Positions 61,167 through 64,000 of a stretch of 64,000 bases of DNA are shown piece after piece. Under the pieces are notes generated by a model. The model worked only from the letters and a program-made list of their open reading frames with translations, was not told where the DNA came from and made no database searches. Positions within the stretch are counted from its first letter, which is position 1. Each line of letters starts with the position of its first letter. A program made the position numbers and the translations under genes. The DNA is from Nocardia sp. BMG111209 (lineage in GTDB: Bacteria > Actinomycetota > Actinomycetes > Mycobacteriales > Mycobacteriaceae), in contig NZ_KB907308.1 of the NCBI RefSeq assembly GCF_000381925.1, forward strand, positions 806,001-870,000. The letters run 5' to 3'.

Positions 61167-61808
61167 TCAGTGGGACGGACTCAGCCCCAACGTGTTGAAC
61201 CAGATACGGTTCAGACCGCTCAACAGGCGTTCGAACGCGATGTCCTCCCCCTGGACGAACACCATGTAGGCCATCCGGCTGGTCATCGTCGACAGCGACA
61301 GCGCGGTCACCCAGGGATCCAGATCGGCCTCGATACTCCCCGCGGCCTGCAACGACCGGATCAGCGCCGCATTGCGCTCACCGAACGCCTTGGCCCGGTC
61401 GAACCGGATGGTCCGGAACTGCTCGTCGACCTGCGCCACCTGCTCCAGCACCGCCATCAGCCGATGATTGCGCTGATAGGAGAGCAGATATTCGCGGTTG
61501 GCCGCCTCGATCAGCAATCGGGGATCGTCCACGCCGGAGCGCTGCCGGATGTGCGGATGCAGCATCTCCTCGCGCAACTGCTCGACGACCTCGGCGAACA
61601 CCTCTTCCTTACTGTCGAAATAGGTGTAGAACGACCCGGACGCCACCCCCGCGGCCTTGGAGATGTCACTGATCCGGGCATCGAGATAGCCGTCGCGCTC
61701 GAACACCTCCCGCGCCGCCGTCACCAGCGCGCCGCGCGTGCGCATCCCCCGCCTGCTGCGGGGCACCAGCTTCCCGGATTGCTCCTCGGTCACCTCTTGC
61801 GTACTCAC
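61167..61808 (-). CDS. TetR/AcrR-family transcriptional regulator
   Basis: 213 residues from GTG 61808 (VSTQEVTEEQ); the frame is open to an ATG at 61871. The helix-turn-helix is at about residues 42-68 (ARISDISKAAGVASGSFYTYFDSKEEVF), followed by a ligand domain of the kind in acyl-CoA-responsive regulators (KstR2/FadR-like). It lies upstream of, and in the same direction as, SDR-ACAD-ACAD, which it probably represses. An inverted repeat at 61868-61888 may be its own operator. Confidence 0.9.
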   Translation of the reverse strand: MSTQEVTEEQSGKLVPRSRRGMRTRGALVTAAREVFERDGYLDARISDISKAAGVASGSFYTYFDSKEEVFAEVVEQLREEMLHPHIRQRSGVDDPRLLIEAANREYLLSYQRNHRLMAVLEQVAQVDEQFRTIRFDRAKAFGERNAALIRSLQAAGSIEADLDPWVTALSLSTMTSRMAYMVFVQGEDIAFERLLSGLNRIWFNTLGLSPSH

Positions 61809-61867
61809 CGTCCCGCTCGCTGTCCCGGCGACCCTCGCCGGTGCGGAGGATAGTAACAACCCCCAGT

Positions 61868-61888
61868 ACATCGCCAGGTCAGCGATGT
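61868..61888. promoter_or_regulatory. inverted repeat upstream of the TetR gene
   Basis: ACATCGC-caggtca-GCGATGT, perfect 7-bp arms, between the lutC stop (61926) and the TetR start (61808). A candidate autoregulatory operator; weakened if the TetR start is really at 61871. Confidence 0.4.
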
Positions 61889-61925
61889 TACGCCGCGACG
61901 CGAGGATCGGGCGGACATCCGTGTG

Positions 61926-62549
61926 CTATCCGAATGCCGGGCCGACCAGGATCACGTCGAGGGTGCGCGGGCCGTGGACGCCCTCGACACGGTTCAGTTC
62001 GATATCGCTGGTGGCGCTCGGGCCGCTGACGAAGGTGAGCGGTCGCGACGGGTCGAGCGCGCGGAACGCCTGCGGCACGGTGTCGACGATATCGGCGGCG
62101 CGCACCACGCAGATGTGGTGGTCGGGGACCAGGGTGAGGGCGCGGCGGCCCTGGGCGGGTCCGGCGTCCAGGACGAGGGTGCCGGTGGCGGCGATGCCGA
62201 GGCGGCAGCCGGTCAGTACGGCGTCGGCGGCGTCCAGTTCGGTCACCGACAGCGGGCGGGGATCGCCGTCGAGGACCAATGTGGTTCGGGGACGCCAGCT
62301 CTCGGGCAGATCGGCCGGGGCGACGACGGTGGCGCCGGGCGGCAGGAGGGCGGTGACCAGATCCGCGATCCCGGATTCGGTGGTGCGGTGCACCTGTGCC
62401 CGGTAGTCGGCGACCATGGTGGCGAATCGTTCGGCGTCGCCGGGGCCGGACCGTGGCGCGTGGTCGTAGTCGCGCGGAATCGGCACGGGCGCAATACTTC
62501 CCGCAGCGCGGATGCGGGCGAGGATCTCCGCGCGGGCATCGCTTCCCAT
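61926..62549 (-). CDS. lutC: LutC/YkgG-family LUD-domain protein
   Basis: 207 residues of the LUD (lactate utilisation) family: N-terminal GSDARAEILARIRAA, core TVVAPADLPESW, DAVLTGCRLGIAATGTLVLDAGPAQGRRALTLVPDHHICVV and the conserved FVSGPSATSDIELNRVEGVHGPR tail. With LutA and LutB forms the L-lactate dehydrogenase complex feeding electrons to the respiratory chain. ATG 62549 shares one base with the lutB stop. Confidence 0.94.
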   Translation of the reverse strand: MGSDARAEILARIRAAGSIAPVPIPRDYDHAPRSGPGDAERFATMVADYRAQVHRTTESGIADLVTALLPPGATVVAPADLPESWRPRTTLVLDGDPRPLSVTELDAADAVLTGCRLGIAATGTLVLDAGPAQGRRALTLVPDHHICVVRAADIVDTVPQAFRALDPSRPLTFVSGPSATSDIELNRVEGVHGPRTLDVILVGPAFG

Positions 62550-64000
62550 CAGCGGCTCCCGTCGTGGGTGCGGGACCACCACTGCCGGAAGGTCTCCGCC
62601 GGGGGCATCGGCAGGTCGCGGCTGGTGGTCCACTTCGAACCCGGGTACGGCAGGGCGGTGATCCGGCCGCGCATCCGGCCCAGCAGGCGACCGAGTTTCG
62701 TGACGCGTTCCGCGGCGGCGAATCTCGACGGCGAGGCCATCACCGCGCTCGCGGCCTTCATCGCCAGATCCTGCGGACCCGGCAGCCCACCGCGGCGGGC
62801 ATCGACCTCCGCCGCGCGCAGATGCACCAGGATGCCCGGAATGTCGATGCGCACCGGGCAGGCGTCGAAGCAGGCGCCGCAGAGCGTGGAGGCGTACGGC
62901 AGCGAGGCGTTCGGATCGTCGCGACCGGTCACCCCGGTGAGCTGCGGGCTGAGGATCGCACCGATCGGGCCCGGATACACCGAGCCGTAGGCGTGCCCGC
63001 CGACCCGCTCGTACACCGGGCACACGTTCAGGCACGCGCTGCACCGGATACAGTGCAGCGCAGCGCGTCCCGTCTCGTCGGCGAGGACGCGGGTGCGGCC
63101 GTTGTCGAGCAGGATCACGTGGACCCGCTGCGGCCCGTCGCCGGGGTGCACCCCGGTCCACATCGAGGTGTACGGATTCATCCGCTCGGCGGTGGAGGAG
63201 CGCGGCAGCAGCTGCAGGAACACCTCCAGATCGGTGAACGCGGGCACCAGTTTCTCGATGCCCAGCACCGTGATCAGCGTCTCCGGCAGGGTCAGGCACA
63301 TCCGGCCGTTGCCCTCGGATTCGACGACCGCGAGCGTACCGGTCTCGGCCACACCGAAATTCGCGCCGCTGATCGCCACCTTCGCGGTCAGGAACTTCTG
63401 CCGCAGATAGGTCCGCGCCGCGGTCGCCAGCACGCGCGGATCGTCGGTGATCGCCGGGTCGACGCCGGGCATCTCGCGCAGGAAGATCTCCCGGATCTCC
63501 GCCCGGTTGCGGTGGATCGCGGGCACCAGGAAATGACTGGGGGTGTCGTGCCCGAGCTGCACGATCAGTTCGGCGAGATCGGTTTCGTACGCGGTGATCC
63601 CGTGCTCGGCCAGATACTCGTTGAGCCCGATCTCCTGGGTGGCCATGGATTTCACCTTCACCACCTCGGTGCTGCCGGTGGCCCGGATCAGCTCGGTGGC
63701 GATCCGGTTCGCCTCGGCGGCGTCGCGGGCCCAGTGCACGGTCCCGCCGCGGGCGATCACATTCGCCTCGAACTGTGCCAGCAGTTCCGGAAGCCGTTGC
63801 AGCGCCGTGGCCTTCAGCGCGCTGCCGGCGGCGCGCAACTGTTCCCAGTCGGGGACCTCGGCCACCGCCGCGGACCGCTTGGCGCGGATCGTCGCGGTCG
63901 CCGCACCCAGATTCGCCCGTAACTGACTGTCGCCCAGAGCTTTCCGGGCCGCAGCCGGGAACGACTGCGCGCCACGGAGATTGCCGGTGCCCGCAGGCAG
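62549..64000 (-). CDS. lutB: LutB iron-sulfur subunit of L-lactate oxidation complex; 5' end cut by window edge
   Basis: At least 483 residues; the frame is open to the window end, reading back through TIRAKRSAAVAEVPDWEQLR as in full-length LutB, so the start lies beyond 64000. LUD domain (STEVVKVKSMATQEIGLNEYL, GANFGVAETGTLAVVESEGNG) then two [4Fe-4S] motifs, CIRCSACLNVCP and CGACFDACP, and a C-terminal DUF3390-like region. Carries electrons from lactate oxidation. lutA would be expected just upstream, outside the window. Confidence 0.95.
   Translation of the reverse strand: MPAGTGNLRGAQSFPAAARKALGDSQLRANLGAATATIRAKRSAAVAEVPDWEQLRAAGSALKATALQRLPELLAQFEANVIARGGTVHWARDAAEANRIATELIRATGSTEVVKVKSMATQEIGLNEYLAEHGITAYETDLAELIVQLGHDTPSHFLVPAIHRNRAEIREIFLREMPGVDPAITDDPRVLATAARTYLRQKFLTAKVAISGANFGVAETGTLAVVESEGNGRMCLTLPETLITVLGIEKLVPAFTDLEVFLQLLPRSSTAERMNPYTSMWTGVHPGDGPQRVHVILLDNGRTRVLADETGRAALHCIRCSACLNVCPVYERVGGHAYGSVYPGPIGAILSPQLTGVTGRDDPNASLPYASTLCGACFDACPVRIDIPGILVHLRAAEVDARRGGLPGPQDLAMKAASAVMASPSRFAAAERVTKLGRLLGRMRGRITALPYPGSKWTTSRDLPMPPAETFRQWWSRTHDGSR

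Overview
This is about 64 kb of high-GC actinobacterial chromosome (roughly 70% GC by eye, strong GC3 in the real genes). The gene content points to Corynebacteriales/Mycobacteriales, most likely Nocardia or a close relative. The clues are: a class Ib ribonucleotide reductase set (nrdH-nrdI-nrdE), two F420-type LLM flavin oxidoreductases, a conservon-type NIT-sensor/Roadblock/DUF742 set, a lone DUF397 protein, a MoaC-MoaB fusion, a b-type ATP-synthase subunit in the actinobacterial b-delta style, paired acyl-CoA dehydrogenases, and a lactate-utilisation lutBC pair. The genus is an inference. I see no tRNA, rRNA, CRISPR array, insertion sequence or phage gene.

Layout. 1-3 kb: nrdHIE on the minus strand (nrdE runs off the left edge) behind a paired candidate NrdR box and a ~217-nt leader. 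3-5 kb: FMN reductase divergent from a TetR regulator, with a perfect palindrome between. 4.7-9.1 kb: molybdenum-cofactor genes in two divergent groups (moaA-moaD on minus; moeA-moaCB-moaE on plus). 9-12 kb: a type I sulfatase, a single-domain Clp_N protein and a MarR regulator. 11.8-14.9 kb: a three-gene conservon lacking the usual GTPase. 15-20.6 kb: LLM oxidoreductase, two unrelated Fe(II)/2-oxoglutarate oxygenases separated by a 15-bp tandem repeat, urate oxidase and a PucR regulator. 20.7-26 kb: a G3E/CobW GTPase, a secreted zinc amidase with a very long Ala/Pro/Gly/Gln-rich extension, a Tat-lipoprotein Rieske protein with an ECF sigma factor, and a small secreted protein. 26-29 kb: galT-galK behind a LacI-type operator, then a relatively AT-rich 0.5-kb island and a DUF397 orphan. 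29-36.7 kb: hotdog thioesterase, serine hydrolase, then an apparent envelope-glycan cluster (DUF2064 and GT2 transferases, multi-pass protein, OmpR/HK two-component system, sugar-nucleotide epimerase). 36.8-43.9 kb: P450, second LLM enzyme, quinone-oxidoreductase-like protein with SnoaL-like partner, C-terminally shortened aldehyde dehydrogenase divergent from an AraC regulator. 44-45.6 kb: HdeD-like membrane protein coupled to an O-methyltransferase. 46-48.7 kb: an F0-only ATP-synthase operon. 48.7-54 kb: EamA exporter, methyltransferase/TetR divergent pair, small membrane protein, MFS transporter. 53.8-61.8 kb: two acyl-CoA catabolic blocks (SDR-ACAD-phosphotransferase-thioesterase on plus; TetR-SDR-ACAD-ACAD on minus). 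61.9-64 kb: lutC and partial lutB.

The most unusual element is the operon at 46.0-48.7 kb. It encodes an AtpI-like protein, subunit a, subunit c, subunit b and only the b-like half of the actinobacterial b-delta protein, then ends in a strong hairpin terminator, with no delta domain and no F1 genes. The essential proton-path residues (Arg in a, Glu in c) are intact, so it looks like a maintained orphan F0 module, not debris. Other items worth a second look are the GTPase-less conservon, the 39-bp palindrome that buries a thioesterase start codon, the very long repeat-rich amidase, and the aldehyde dehydrogenase whose stop codon lies inside a tandem repeat.
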